Assembly: GCA_044228875.1 (NCBI GenBank)
Contig: JBGAUA010000131.1
Location: 1 to 10,053, forward strand
Source of the DNA: Epilinea sp044228875
GTDB taxonomy: Bacteria; Chloroflexota; Anaerolineae; Epilineales; Epilineaceae
Direction: 5' to 3'
Length of the DNA: 10,053 bases
The translations under genes and the position numbers were made by a program. The notes beneath the pieces were generated by a model, which saw only the letters and a list, made by a program, of their open reading frames with translations, did no database searches and had not been told where the DNA came from. Shown one piece after another: positions 1 to 7,194 of this stretch; the first letter of the stretch is position 1; every line of letters begins with the position of its first letter.

Positions 1-185
1 TGGACCATCGCCGCGGACTGTGCCAAGGGCGGGCAGGCCTTCACCGCGGAACTGAAGAAGATCGACGGCCATAACCCGGAGCTCGGCACCGAGGCCGCCG
101 CCGCCGCCGCCCTGGCCGGCGCGCAGACCGTGGTGCGCCGGCTGGAGATCGCGGCCATGCTCACCCGCCTGGCGCGCCGCGATCC
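1..185 (+). CDS. Unrecognised partial coding fragment (frame 1), open at the window edge
   Basis: Frame 1 from base 1 to roughly 185 is clearly coding, since nearly all third codon positions are G or C, while frames 2 and 3 meet stops at 50-52 and 70-72. The peptide runs from WTIAADCAKGG through ELKKIDGHNPELG, then a six-alanine run encoded by six GCC triplets (94-111), then a basic amphipathic stretch ending LTRLARRDP. I do not recognise the family. The W-x-IA ... ELKKI-x-x-HNPEL pattern loosely recalls a LysM repeat, but that is weak. No stop ends it: after about base 185 the third-position bias moves to frame 2. It is therefore either the upstream part of the next gene broken by a one-base frameshift, or a different gene joined to it. 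Its hydrophilic, non-membrane character argues mildly for the second reading. Confidence 0.55.
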
Positions 186-1525
186 GGGAGTCCATGTGGC
201 TGCGGCATTCCTATTGGGGGGTCTTCGGCCACGGCTTCCTGGCGGATACCGCCTACTACCGCTTGGTCGGAGCACTGGTCCTCCTGGCGGCGGTCGGGAT
301 CGTCACCGCGGCGCGCCGGGTTTGGCGCGGCAGAACCTGGCTGTCGTCCATTGCCGCGCTCCGCACCGGTCCATGGCTCTGGATCGTCGCCTGGCTGCTG
401 GTCAGCTACGGCGCCCTGCTGCTCTGGATCCGGACGGTACAGTTCGCCAACCAGGGGCGCCTGCTCTTCGGCGCGGCGCCGGCAGTCGCGCTGCTGTTGG
501 TGATGGGCTGGCGCTCCTTGGTCCCGCGGCGCTCGCGCCTGGTTTCCCGCCTGTCGGTCGCGGTGATGGCCGGTTTGGCCGTCAGCCAGCTGGCGACCCT
601 CCAGGCAGCCTTCCATCCGGCGCCGTCGCTGACGGTGGCGAGCCCCGGTCGACCGGTCCAGGCGGTGTTCGCTTCCGGCATGCGCCTGCTCGGGCTGGAT
701 CTGGACACGCCGACCGTCACCGGGAGCGGGGCACTGGAGCTGCGGCTGTACTGGACGACCGCCCGGCCCATCGATGGCGACGCCATGACCTTCGTCCACC
801 TGGTCGACGCGACCGGCCGCAAGCTTGCCGCGGTGGATCAGGTGCCGCTGGCCGGCCGGCATCCCAGCCGCGCGTGGCGGCCGGGAGAGGTCTTCGCCGA
901 ACGGTGGCGCCTGCCGGTTGCCGTGGTGGCCGAGGATACCTTGGCCACCCTGGTGGTGGGCGCTTACGCCGGCGAGAACCCGGCGGAGCGGCTGGCCATC
1001 CGGGACGGCGACGGGCGACCGCTCGGAGACGAGCTGCGCCTCGGCCCCGTGCTGCTGCGACCGGAGGGCGCGGTCGACCCGCCCTGCGACCTGGCCGGGC
1101 CTGCCGGCGGCGACCTGCGCTGGCGCGCCGGCATGCGCCTTGAGGGCGTCGCGCCCCTCGCCGAGTCGCCGAGGGTGCCGCTGGCCTTCCAGCTCTGCTG
1201 GTCCGCCGACCGGGCGCCGCGGCGCGACCTGTCGCTCTTCGTTCAGCTGCTGGACGCGGATGACCACATCCTGGCGCAATGGGACGGCGCGCCGGGGGAT
1301 GGGCGGCGCCCGGTGGCGACCTGGCGGCGGAGCGACCGGGTTCGGGATGAGATTCGACTTCGGCCGGCCGCCGGCGCCGATCTCGGGGCCTGGGAGCGGG
1401 TCATCGTGGGATGGTATGATCCATTGACGGGACGTCGCGAGCCGTTGCGCGACGGCCGGGATCACATGGTCCTGATGGAGCGCGGTGGGTCCGGGATCAG
1501 CCCCGCGGCGCCATCGGCACCTTGA
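186..1525 (+). CDS. C-terminal half of a GT39/PMT-like membrane glycosyltransferase, 5' end lost
   Basis: This is the C-terminal part of a polytopic glycosyltransferase of the kind that moves sugars from lipid carriers at the outer face of the membrane. Counting from the ATG at 194, SYWGVFGHGF (6-15) resembles the FWGxFG loop of these enzymes. Transmembrane helices lie at about 22-40, 60-80 and 90-108; the third starts with NQGRLLF, the QGR-FP-type signature of the family, and a weaker helix follows at about 118-135. Two beta-sandwich repeats follow (about 155-290 and 306-430), each with a GMRL strand, an LYW/LCW strand, a FVxLxDA strand and a VGxY/VGWYD end. The usual catalytic N-terminal half with its DE-containing loop is absent. 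The ATG at 194 has no convincing ribosome site and sits inside a conserved region, so I do not take it as the native start. The 3' end overlaps def by 29 bases, tail to tail. The fold and family are well supported; the acceptor sugar or lipid is unknown. Confidence 0.75.
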
Positions 1526-2045
1526 CCCAGTTGCCCTCGGCATCCTCCTCGAGGTAGTACAGCTTGTCCGGCCCGGTGACGCGGTCGGGATAGAGGATGC
1601 CCAGCAGATGGTCGATCTCGTGCTGGAAGACGCGGGCCTCGAATCCGGAGAGCTCCAGCCGCTGGGTCCTTCCGAAACGGTCGAGGGCCTCGACGACGAT
1701 GTCGATGTGCCGCGGCACGTCGCCGAAGAGGTCGGGGATGGAAAGGCAGGCCTCGCGGCCCTCCTCGACAGCCTCCGACCGGCTGACGATGCGGGGATTG
1801 GCCAGGGTCCACAGGCGCATCGGACCGTCGGGCGCCTCCATGTCCTCCGGCACCTCGACGACGATGACCTGCAGGTCCAGGCCCACCTGCGGCGCGGCCA
1901 GGCCCACGCCCTCGGCGTCGCGCATGGTGGCCACCATGTCGTCCATGAGGTCGCGGATCCGCCGGCTGACCCCGGGCACGACCTGGGCGCGCGAGCGGAG
2001 GACGGGGTTGTCGTCGTCGATCTTGACGATCGTTCTGAGGGTCAC
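1497..2045 (-). CDS. def: Peptide deformylase
   Basis: This metalloenzyme removes the formyl group from the N-terminal methionine of new proteins at the ribosome exit. The 182-residue product has all three signature motifs: GVGLAAPQVG at 46-55, EACLS at 98-102 with the metal-binding Cys100, and QHEIDHLLG at 141-149 with metal ligands His142 and His146 and catalytic Glu143. Motif II is EACLS rather than the textbook EGCLS. I chose the GTG at 2045 because GGAG lies seven bases before it and homologs begin near LRTIVKIDDDNPVLR. The upstream in-frame ATG at 2135 would add 30 unlike residues and lies upstream of the predicted promoter. The gene is monocistronic, divergent from the GT4 gene, and convergent with the membrane glycosyltransferase, which it overlaps by 29 bases at the 3' ends. 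Confidence 0.95.
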   Translation of the reverse strand: MTLRTIVKIDDDNPVLRSRAQVVPGVSRRIRDLMDDMVATMRDAEGVGLAAPQVGLDLQVIVVEVPEDMEAPDGPMRLWTLANPRIVSRSEAVEEGREACLSIPDLFGDVPRHIDIVVEALDRFGRTQRLELSGFEARVFQHEIDHLLGILYPDRVTGPDKLYYLEEDAEGNWVKVPMAPRG

Positions 2046-2089
2046 GCAAAGGCTCCAGGTTTCCGGTCCGGTGGGTGCGCAAGCGCCAG

Positions 2090-2118
2090 ATTCTAGGGAG
2101 CCTCGCGGTGCGTGGCAA
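2090..2118 (-). promoter_or_regulatory. Housekeeping (sigma-70 type) promoter of def
   Basis: Read on the minus strand, TTGCCA (2113-2118) and TAGAAT (2090-2095) are separated by exactly 17 bases. Each box differs from consensus at one position. The expected start of transcription is near 2083, leaving a leader of about 38 bases to the GTG at 2045. This placement supports the shorter def start. Confidence 0.7.
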
Positions 2119-2139
2119 GCCCGCCGCGTCGGCATCCGG

Positions 2140-2145
2140 TAGAAT
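2140..2145 (+). promoter_or_regulatory. Possible -10 box for the GT4 glycosyltransferase gene
   Basis: TAGAAT lies 78 bases before the ATG at 2223, in the right orientation. No convincing -35 box sits 16-18 bases upstream, so this is tentative. The leader that would follow is very GC-rich and can fold (for example around 2150-2180). Confidence 0.3.
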
Positions 2146-2222
2146 CAGCCCCGGCCGCCGGTCGCGGCCCCGGGCCGCCGAGCGGACGCGGTCGGCTTCC
2201 ATCAGGGGGTGGGCACTTGGAC

Positions 2223-3584
2223 ATGGTTGAATCCCGGGCGTTGCACAGTTCGGAGCGCGGTCGGCAGCCGCGGGCCGCGGGTCAGGGCCTCATCGACTGG
2301 CCGGATGGCCACCGGCGCTTGCCGCGCCGGGTGGCGATGCTCTCCTACCATACCTGCCCCCTGGCCGCTCCGGGAGGCAAGGAGACCGGCGGCATGAACG
2401 TCTACGTGCGCGAGCTGATGCGCCAGTTGGGGCGGCGGGGTCACCTGGTGGACTGCTTCACCCGCTCCCAATCGCAGCTGGTGCCACATATCCCGGACAC
2501 CGACCTGGGGCCCAACGTGCGGGTGATCCATGTCGCCGCGGGTCGGGAGGCGCCGTTGGACAAGGCTGGCGCCTGGGCGGCGATCGATGATTTCCTCAGC
2601 GGCGTCAAGGCCTTCATCGGCGCGGAGGGCATCCACTACGACGTCTATCACAGCCATTACTGGATGAGCGGCTTCGTCGCGTGCCGGCTGCGGGAACGAT
2701 GGCCGGCCCCCATCGTCCACATGTTCCACACCCTGGGGGCGATGAAGGACCAGAGCCTCGGCGAGGGTGGGGCGCCCGAGATCGGCCCGCGGCGCGGCGT
2801 GGAGCAGGACATCTTCGATGCCGTGGACGCTGTCGTGGCGGCGACGCCGGTCGATCGGCGACACATGCTGGAATGGTACCGCGCCGACCCGGCGCGAATC
2901 GTCACCATCCCGCCGGGGGTGGACCTGAGCCGCTTTCGGCCCTTGGGGCGAGCGGTCGCGCGCGGCGGCCTGGGGCTGCCGGAAGACCACGCGATGGTGC
3001 TCTTCGTGGGCCGGCCGGATCCGGTGAAGGGCCTTGACACGCTGCTCAAGGCAATGGCGACGTTGATCGCGCGGGACCCGGGTCTGCGCCAGCGCAGCTG
3101 CCTGTGCGTGATCGGCGGCGACAAGGACGGCGAGAGCCGCGGCCGCGACGCGGAGATGGCGCGCATCGACGCCTTGCGCGAGTCCTTGGGCCTGGGCGGA
3201 TTCGTGGCCTTCATGGGCCCGCAGAACCAGGACGCCCTGGTGGACTACTACAACGCGGCGCAGGTGGTGGTGGTGCCTTCGCGCTACGAGAGCTTCGGCA
3301 TGGTGGCGCTGGAAGCCATGGCCTGCGGGGTTCCGGTGATCGCCTCAGACGTGGGCGGCCTGTCCACCCTGGTTCGCGAGGGTCGCACGGGCTTCCTGGT
3401 GCCCTTCGGCGATCCGGCGGCGCTGGCGGATGCGCTGTGGCCTATCCTGGAGGACGACGCGCTGCGCGATGCCCTGGGCGCCCAGGGCGCAGCGGTGGCC
3501 GAGGGCTATGGCTGGCCGGCCGTCGCCGGGCGCGTCGAGCGGCTCTACGAGCGGCTGTGGGCGGGTCAGCCGGTCGTAGGCTAG
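2223..3584 (+). CDS. MshA-like family 4 glycosyltransferase
   Basis: This is a retaining GT-B fold enzyme of family GT4, of 453 residues. N-terminal acceptor domain signatures: GGKETGGMNVYV at 51-62, HSHYW at 143-147 and HMFHTLG at 166-172. C-terminal nucleotide-sugar domain: IPPGVDLSRF at 229-238, LFVGRPDPVKGLDTLL at 260-275, and the E-x7-E motif ESFGMVALE at 356-364, followed by AMACGVPVIASDVGG. This architecture matches the group that includes MshA (inositol-phosphate GlcNAc transferase) and sucrose-phosphate-synthase-like enzymes. The sequence alone does not tell which donor and acceptor are used, so I give no symbol. The likely start is the ATG at 2223, preceded by AGGGGGTG at 2204-2211; an in-frame TTG at 2217 is an alternative. 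A longer frame from 2112 would run through the leader and is unlikely. The first ~33 residues are unlike family members, so the true start could even be further in. Confidence 0.9.
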   Translation: MVESRALHSSERGRQPRAAGQGLIDWPDGHRRLPRRVAMLSYHTCPLAAPGGKETGGMNVYVRELMRQLGRRGHLVDCFTRSQSQLVPHIPDTDLGPNVRVIHVAAGREAPLDKAGAWAAIDDFLSGVKAFIGAEGIHYDVYHSHYWMSGFVACRLRERWPAPIVHMFHTLGAMKDQSLGEGGAPEIGPRRGVEQDIFDAVDAVVAATPVDRRHMLEWYRADPARIVTIPPGVDLSRFRPLGRAVARGGLGLPEDHAMVLFVGRPDPVKGLDTLLKAMATLIARDPGLRQRSCLCVIGGDKDGESRGRDAEMARIDALRESLGLGGFVAFMGPQNQDALVDYYNAAQVVVVPSRYESFGMVALEAMACGVPVIASDVGGLSTLVREGRTGFLVPFGDPAALADALWPILEDDALRDALGAQGAAVAEGYGWPAVAGRVERLYERLWAGQPVVG

Positions 3585-3585
3585 G

Positions 3586-3673
3586 TGGCGGAGGAGGAGG
3601 GATTCGAACCCCCGTGGCATTGCTGCCCATCCGTTTTCAAGACGGCGCCGTTCGACCGCTCCGGCACTCCTCC
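3586..3673 (-). tRNA. tRNA-Ser (anticodon UGA)
   Basis: An 88-base gene including an encoded CCA (3586-3588) and discriminator G (3589). The acceptor stem GGAGGAG (3667-3673) pairs with CTCCTCC (3590-3596). The D stem is CCG/CGG. The anticodon loop CTTGAAA has TGA at 3637-3639. The long class II variable arm has a GGCA/TGCC stem with GCAA loop, as expected for serine. The T arm is GGGGG-TTCGAAT-CCCTC. The anticodon stem seems to have a G-A mismatch at its outer pair. It lies 53 bases downstream of serS on the same strand, so enzyme and substrate are linked. Its 3' end is one base from the stop codon of the convergent GT4 gene. Confidence 0.96.
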
Positions 3674-3693
3674 GCGCGAACTCGCAGGCCAGA

Positions 3694-3699
3694 ATCATA
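3694..3699 (-). promoter_or_regulatory. Possible -10 box for tRNA-Ser
   Basis: TATGAT on the minus strand differs from consensus at one base and would start RNA about ten bases before the tRNA 5' end at 3673. The expected -35 position falls in the hairpin behind serS and has no good match. The tRNA may equally be processed from a serS read-through transcript. Confidence 0.3.
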
Positions 3700-3725
3700 G
3701 CGCGTCGGGCCTGGGCCCGGCGCGC
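3700..3725 (-). terminator. GC hairpin just after serS, no U tract
   Basis: Arms 3700-3711 and 3714-3725 are complementary at 11 of 12 positions. The mismatch is at 3705/3720, and the realistic loop is about four bases. It starts one base after the serS stop and lies between serS and tRNA-Ser. There is no run of U after it, so it could be a U-less terminator, a 3' stabiliser or a processing signal. Confidence 0.45.
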
Positions 3726-3726
3726 C

Positions 3727-4989
3727 TCAGATGCGGTCCGCCTGCACGCGGTCCCGCAGCGGCTCCGGCACCCGGATGCTTCCGTCCTGTTCCTGGAAGT
3801 TCTCCAGGACCGCGATCATCGTCCGCGGCAGGCCCAGCCCCGAGCCGTTGAGCGTGTGCACGAACTCGGTGGGCGCGCCGGCCTCACGGCGGTAGCGGAT
3901 TCCCGCCCGACGGGCCTGGAAGCTGCCGAAGTCCGAGATCGAACTGACCTCCAGCCATTCGCCGCAGCCGGCCGCCCAGACCTCCAGGTCGTAGGTGATC
4001 GTCGAGCCGAAGCCCAGGTCTCCGGTGCACAGCTGCAGGACGCGGTAGGGCAGCCCCAGGGCCTGTAGCAGCGCCTCGCCGTCGGCCAGCATGGCGGCAA
4101 GTTCGGCCGCCGAGTCCTCGGGGCGGGTGAACTTGTACATCTCGACCTTGTCGAACTGGTGGCCGCGCTTGATGCCGCGCACGTCCCGCCCGGCGCTCAT
4201 CTTCTCCCGTCGAAAGCAGGGCGAGTAGGCTACGTGGTGGATGGGCAGCTGCTCCGCCGTCAGGATCTCGCCCGCGTAGAGGTTGGTCAGGGGCACTTCG
4301 GCCGTGGGGACCAGCCAGAGGTCCTCCTCGTGGTCGTGGTAGAGGTTGTCCTTGAACTTCGGCAGCTGACCCGCGTTCCACATGCATTGCTCGCGCACCA
4401 CGAAGGGCGTGTAGACCTCCGTGTAACCGCGCGCGCCGTGGAAGTCCAGCATGAACTGGATGAGCGCGCGCTGTAACCGGGCCGCGCCGCCGTTGAGCAC
4501 GTAGAAGCGGCTGCCGGAGATACGGGTGCCGCGGTCGAAGTCGATCAGGCCGCGGGCCGGGCCAAGGTCCCAGTGAGCCTGCGGGGTGAAGGGCAGGTCC
4601 GGCTTGTCGCCCACCTCGCGCAGCACCACGTTGCCGCTCTCGTCCGGGCCGATGGGCACGGCGTCGTCGGGGATGTTGGGCACCTGTTGGAGCAGGGCCT
4701 GCAGCGCGGCCTCGGCGGTATCGACGGTGACATCCAGGGCGTCGATGCGCGACTTGACGCGCTGCATGTCCTCGATGCTCCGCGCCCGCTCTGCCTGGTC
4801 CTTGGTCTGGCCGATGGCCTTGCTGACCGTGTTGCGCTCCGCGCGCAGGGCCTCCAGCTCCGTCAGCGCGGCGCGGCGCTCGGCGTCCAGGGCGCGCACG
4901 GCATCGACCGATGAACTGTCCTCGCCGCGACGCCGCAGGGCCTCGCGGACCGTGTCCGGCGCTTCGCGAAACAGCTTGATATCCAACAT
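3727..4989 (-). CDS. serS: Seryl-tRNA synthetase
   Basis: This class II synthetase charges tRNA-Ser with serine in the cytoplasm. The 420-residue product is of normal length. The N-terminal arm (about 30-102) is the charged helical coiled coil that grips the long variable arm of tRNA-Ser. The catalytic core has the serine-binding TAE at 229-231, motif 2 around FRREKMSAGRDVRGIKRGHQF (FRRE at 259-262, FDKVEMY following), the stretch GCGEWLEVSSISDFGSFQAR from 341, and motif 3 NGSGLGLPRTMIAVLEN at 381-397 with its arginine at 389. I chose the ATG at 4989 because GGAGG lies six bases upstream and homologs begin MLDIKLFRE; an upstream GTG-type start adds seven unlike residues. It follows radA by 67 bases and precedes its cognate tRNA-Ser(UGA). 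Confidence 0.97.
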   Translation of the reverse strand: MLDIKLFREAPDTVREALRRRGEDSSSVDAVRALDAERRAALTELEALRAERNTVSKAIGQTKDQAERARSIEDMQRVKSRIDALDVTVDTAEAALQALLQQVPNIPDDAVPIGPDESGNVVLREVGDKPDLPFTPQAHWDLGPARGLIDFDRGTRISGSRFYVLNGGAARLQRALIQFMLDFHGARGYTEVYTPFVVREQCMWNAGQLPKFKDNLYHDHEEDLWLVPTAEVPLTNLYAGEILTAEQLPIHHVAYSPCFRREKMSAGRDVRGIKRGHQFDKVEMYKFTRPEDSAAELAAMLADGEALLQALGLPYRVLQLCTGDLGFGSTITYDLEVWAAGCGEWLEVSSISDFGSFQARRAGIRYRREAGAPTEFVHTLNGSGLGLPRTMIAVLENFQEQDGSIRVPEPLRDRVQADRI

Positions 4990-5024
4990 GGTCCACCTCC
5001 AGACGCGCAAGGGTAGCGGGGCGC

Positions 5025-5054
5025 CCGGCCGCCGGCAAACCTGTCGGCGGCCGG
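5025..5054 (-). terminator. Perfect 10-bp GC hairpin between radA and serS
   Basis: CCGGCCGCCG (5025-5034) and CGGCGGCCGG (5045-5054) are perfect inverted repeats around a ten-base loop. It starts two bases after the radA stop. No U tract follows, so classic intrinsic termination is doubtful; partial termination, mRNA stabilisation or processing are possible. On the minus strand TTGCCG (5031-5036) overlaps it and could be a weak -35 for serS, but no good -10 follows. Confidence 0.5.
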
Positions 5055-5056
5055 TC

Positions 5057-6442
5057 TCAGCTCTCGCCCGCCAGCGCCAGGTCCAGGGCCTGGCCGGCGG
5101 TCCGCGCGCCCAGGACCTTCAGTTCGCCGTAGGCGACGGCCTTGAGACCCATCTGCGGCACCAGGGCGCGCCGGAAACCCAGGCTCTCCGCCTCGGCCAG
5201 GCGCCGTTCCAATTGGGCCACCGAACGCAGTTCGCCGGAGAGGCCGATCTCGCCGATGACCGCCAGGTCGGCCGGCACCGGCACGTTCTGGCTGCTGCTG
5301 ACCACCGCCATGGCCACCGCGAGGTCTGCCGCCGGCTCGCTGATCTTGAGGCCGCCCACCACGTTGACGAAGACGTCGCGGTTGGCCAGGGGCAGGCCCA
5401 GGCGCTTGCTCAAGACCGCCGTGAGCAGCAGCAGGCGGTTGGGGTCCACGCCGTTGGCCGATCGGCGGGGGATCTGGGCGTTGCTTTCGGTGACCAGGGC
5501 CTGGATCTCCACCAGGAGCGGCCGTGATCCCTCCATCGTGACGTTGACGCAGGAGCCGGCGACACCGGTCAGCCGCTCGGCCAGGAAGACCTCCGACGGG
5601 TTGGGGATCTCCACCAGGCCCTGGCCGCGCATCTCGAAGACGCCCACCTCGTTGGTGGAGCCGAAGCGATTCTTGACCGAGCGCAGAAGGCGGTAGCTGT
5701 GGAAGCGGTCGCCCTCAAGGTAGAGCACCACGTCGACCATGTGCTCCAGGATGCGTGGGCCGGCGATCTCACCGCTCTTGGTCACGTGCCCCACCAGGAC
5801 CACCGACACGTGGTCGGTCTTGGCGAAGCGCATGAGCCGCGCCGCGCATTCGCGCACCTGGGTCACCGAGCCTGCGGCCGACTCCACGTCCTCGGCGAAG
5901 CTGGTCTGGATGCTGTCGATGATGAGCACCCGTGGCCGGATGCGCTCGACCTCCGCCATGATGGCGTTGAGGTTGGTCTCCGCCAGGAGATACAGCCCGT
6001 CGGCCTCCAGGGCCATGCGATCGGCGCGCAGCTTGATCTGCTGCGTGGACTCCTCGCCGGAGACATAGAGGACGGGGCCGGCCTCGCGGCCCAGTTGCGC
6101 CGCGGCCTGCAGCACCAGCGTGCTCTTGCCGATGCCCGGTTCGCCGCCCAGCAGGATGAGGCTCCCGGGCACCACCCCGCCACCCAGCACGCGGTCGAAT
6201 TCGCCGACGCCCAAGGGAATTCGGACCACGTCGGCCATGCCGACCTCCGCCAGACGCTGTGCGCGCGCCGGCGGCAGCCCCGCGCCGAGCCAGGCGCCAC
6301 GCTCGGCCCCCGCGCCGGCTCCGCCGGCCACCGTCAGGCGGGTATAGGTGTTCCAGGCTTTGCAGGCGGGGCATTGGCCCACCCACTTGGGCTGGCTGGC
6401 GCCACAGTCGGCGCAGACGAAGACGGTTCGGGCCTTGGCCAT
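5057..6442 (-). CDS. radA: DNA repair protein RadA (Sms)
   Basis: This bacterial RecA-paralog helps process recombination intermediates by driving branch migration alongside RecA. The 461-residue product has the full family layout: a four-cysteine zinc finger (C10-x2-C13, C24-x2-C27), Walker A GEPGIGKST at 100-108, Walker B LIIDSIQT at 173-180, the RadA-specific KNRFG at 257-261, and a C-terminal Lon-protease-like domain (about 285-455) with no visible break. The ATG at 6442 has GGAG eight bases upstream. It sits between lepB2 and serS on the same strand, 72 bases after lepB2 and 67 before serS, and is probably co-transcribed with them. Confidence 0.97.
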   Translation of the reverse strand: MAKARTVFVCADCGASQPKWVGQCPACKAWNTYTRLTVAGGAGAGAERGAWLGAGLPPARAQRLAEVGMADVVRIPLGVGEFDRVLGGGVVPGSLILLGGEPGIGKSTLVLQAAAQLGREAGPVLYVSGEESTQQIKLRADRMALEADGLYLLAETNLNAIMAEVERIRPRVLIIDSIQTSFAEDVESAAGSVTQVRECAARLMRFAKTDHVSVVLVGHVTKSGEIAGPRILEHMVDVVLYLEGDRFHSYRLLRSVKNRFGSTNEVGVFEMRGQGLVEIPNPSEVFLAERLTGVAGSCVNVTMEGSRPLLVEIQALVTESNAQIPRRSANGVDPNRLLLLTAVLSKRLGLPLANRDVFVNVVGGLKISEPAADLAVAMAVVSSSQNVPVPADLAVIGEIGLSGELRSVAQLERRLAEAESLGFRRALVPQMGLKAVAYGELKVLGARTAGQALDLALAGES

Positions 6443-6464
6443 GAAGATCTCCGCTTGGCCCTTC

Positions 6465-6500
6465 GGCCCGGCCGCGGCCGGATCAGGGCCCGGCCGGGCG
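6465..6500. repeat. Two adjacent GC palindromes between lepB2 and radA
   Basis: A 14-base perfect palindrome (CCGGCCGCGGCCGG, 6468-6481) is followed by a 12-base perfect palindrome (GCCCGGCCGGGC, 6488-6499). The two can also pair with each other over eight bases (6466-6473 with 6492-6499). Their spacing after the lepB2 stop resembles the hairpins behind radA and serS. No U tract is present. A terminator, stabiliser or binding site are all possible. Confidence 0.45.
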
Positions 6501-6514
6501 GGAGCGGCGCCGGG

Positions 6515-7183
6515 TCAGGGTTTGGCGGCGTAGGCGCTGCTGTCGGAGACCAGGCCCAGGTCTTCAAGCGGCCAGTAGCAGATCCAGGCCTTGCCGACGA
6601 TGCGCGATCGGTTGAGCGCGCCGTGCAGGCGCGAGTCGCTGGAGTTGCCGCGGTTGTCGCCCATCACGTAGAAGTCGTCGGCGCCGAGCACGATGGGGCC
6701 CTGGTTGCCGGAGGCCCTGTCGCTGCGCAGGTAGGGCTCATCTACCGCCACGCCGTTGACCATCACCCGCGACTCGCGGATCTCGATCGTGTCGCCCGGA
6801 ACGCCGATGACCCGCTTGATGTAGTCTTCCTCCGAATCCCAGGCATGGAAGACGACGATGTCGCCGCGCTGTGGATCGGAGAAGCCGCCGTAGGCCACGC
6901 GGCTGATCAGCAGCCGCTGGTGGTCGTGGAGGGTCGGCTCCATGCTGTGCCCTTCCACCAGCCGGCTCTGCACTCCCAGCTGGATGCCCACGGCGATGAC
7001 GAGGGTCAACCCCAGGAGTTCCAGGGCTTCGCGCCACAGCGGTCGGCGCGCGGTCGGCGACGCGCCGGGGCCGGCGGCCCGTCGCGCCGCAGCCACCTGC
7101 TGCGGATCCGGCCAGGAGGGTACAGCCATTCCCGCGCGCTCGGCGCCGGTAGGGCCGCCGGTGATCCTGGGGTCGTCGTTCAT
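6515..7183 (-). CDS. lepB: Type I signal peptidase (second of a tandem pair)
   Basis: This is a membrane serine/lysine endopeptidase that cleaves signal peptides on the outer side of the membrane. In the 222-residue product, a cytoplasmic extension of about 50 residues precedes one transmembrane helix (about 53-71). The catalytic SMEPTL follows with Ser80, then RGDIVVF at 106-112, YIKRVIGVPGD with the general-base Lys123, and YVMGDNRGNSSDSR at 172-185. The ATG at 7183 is preceded by GAGG within the end of lepB1; the two genes are 11 bases apart, so they are surely co-transcribed and perhaps translationally coupled. It differs clearly from lepB1 in the catalytic region (SMEPTL against SMAPTM) and tail, so it is an old paralog rather than a fresh duplicate. 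Confidence 0.95.
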   Translation of the reverse strand: MNDDPRITGGPTGAERAGMAVPSWPDPQQVAAARRAAGPGASPTARRPLWREALELLGLTLVIAVGIQLGVQSRLVEGHSMEPTLHDHQRLLISRVAYGGFSDPQRGDIVVFHAWDSEEDYIKRVIGVPGDTIEIRESRVMVNGVAVDEPYLRSDRASGNQGPIVLGADDFYVMGDNRGNSSDSRLHGALNRSRIVGKAWICYWPLEDLGLVSDSSAYAAKP

Positions 7184-7194
7184 GTCTGCTCGCC

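Noticed and set aside
94..111. Six GCC repeats as a phase-variation tract
   Set aside because: The unit is three bases, so slippage would not shift the frame; it simply encodes a short alanine run.
161..1543. Long open frame on the minus strand opposite the membrane glycosyltransferase
   Set aside because: It is a by-product of high GC in the plus-strand gene: the protein is Arg/Gly/Pro-rich with no motif, and codon bias belongs to the plus strand.
2046..2135. Longer def start at ATG 2135
   Set aside because: The extra residues do not match the family, and the region contains the predicted promoter.
4990..5056. T-box or other tRNA-sensing leader ahead of serS
   Set aside because: Only 67 bases, no T-box core sequence or specifier arrangement; just one GC hairpin.
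6443..6514. Classical rho-independent terminator after lepB2
   Set aside because: Palindromes are present but no U run follows on the minus strand, so it is reported only as a repeat.
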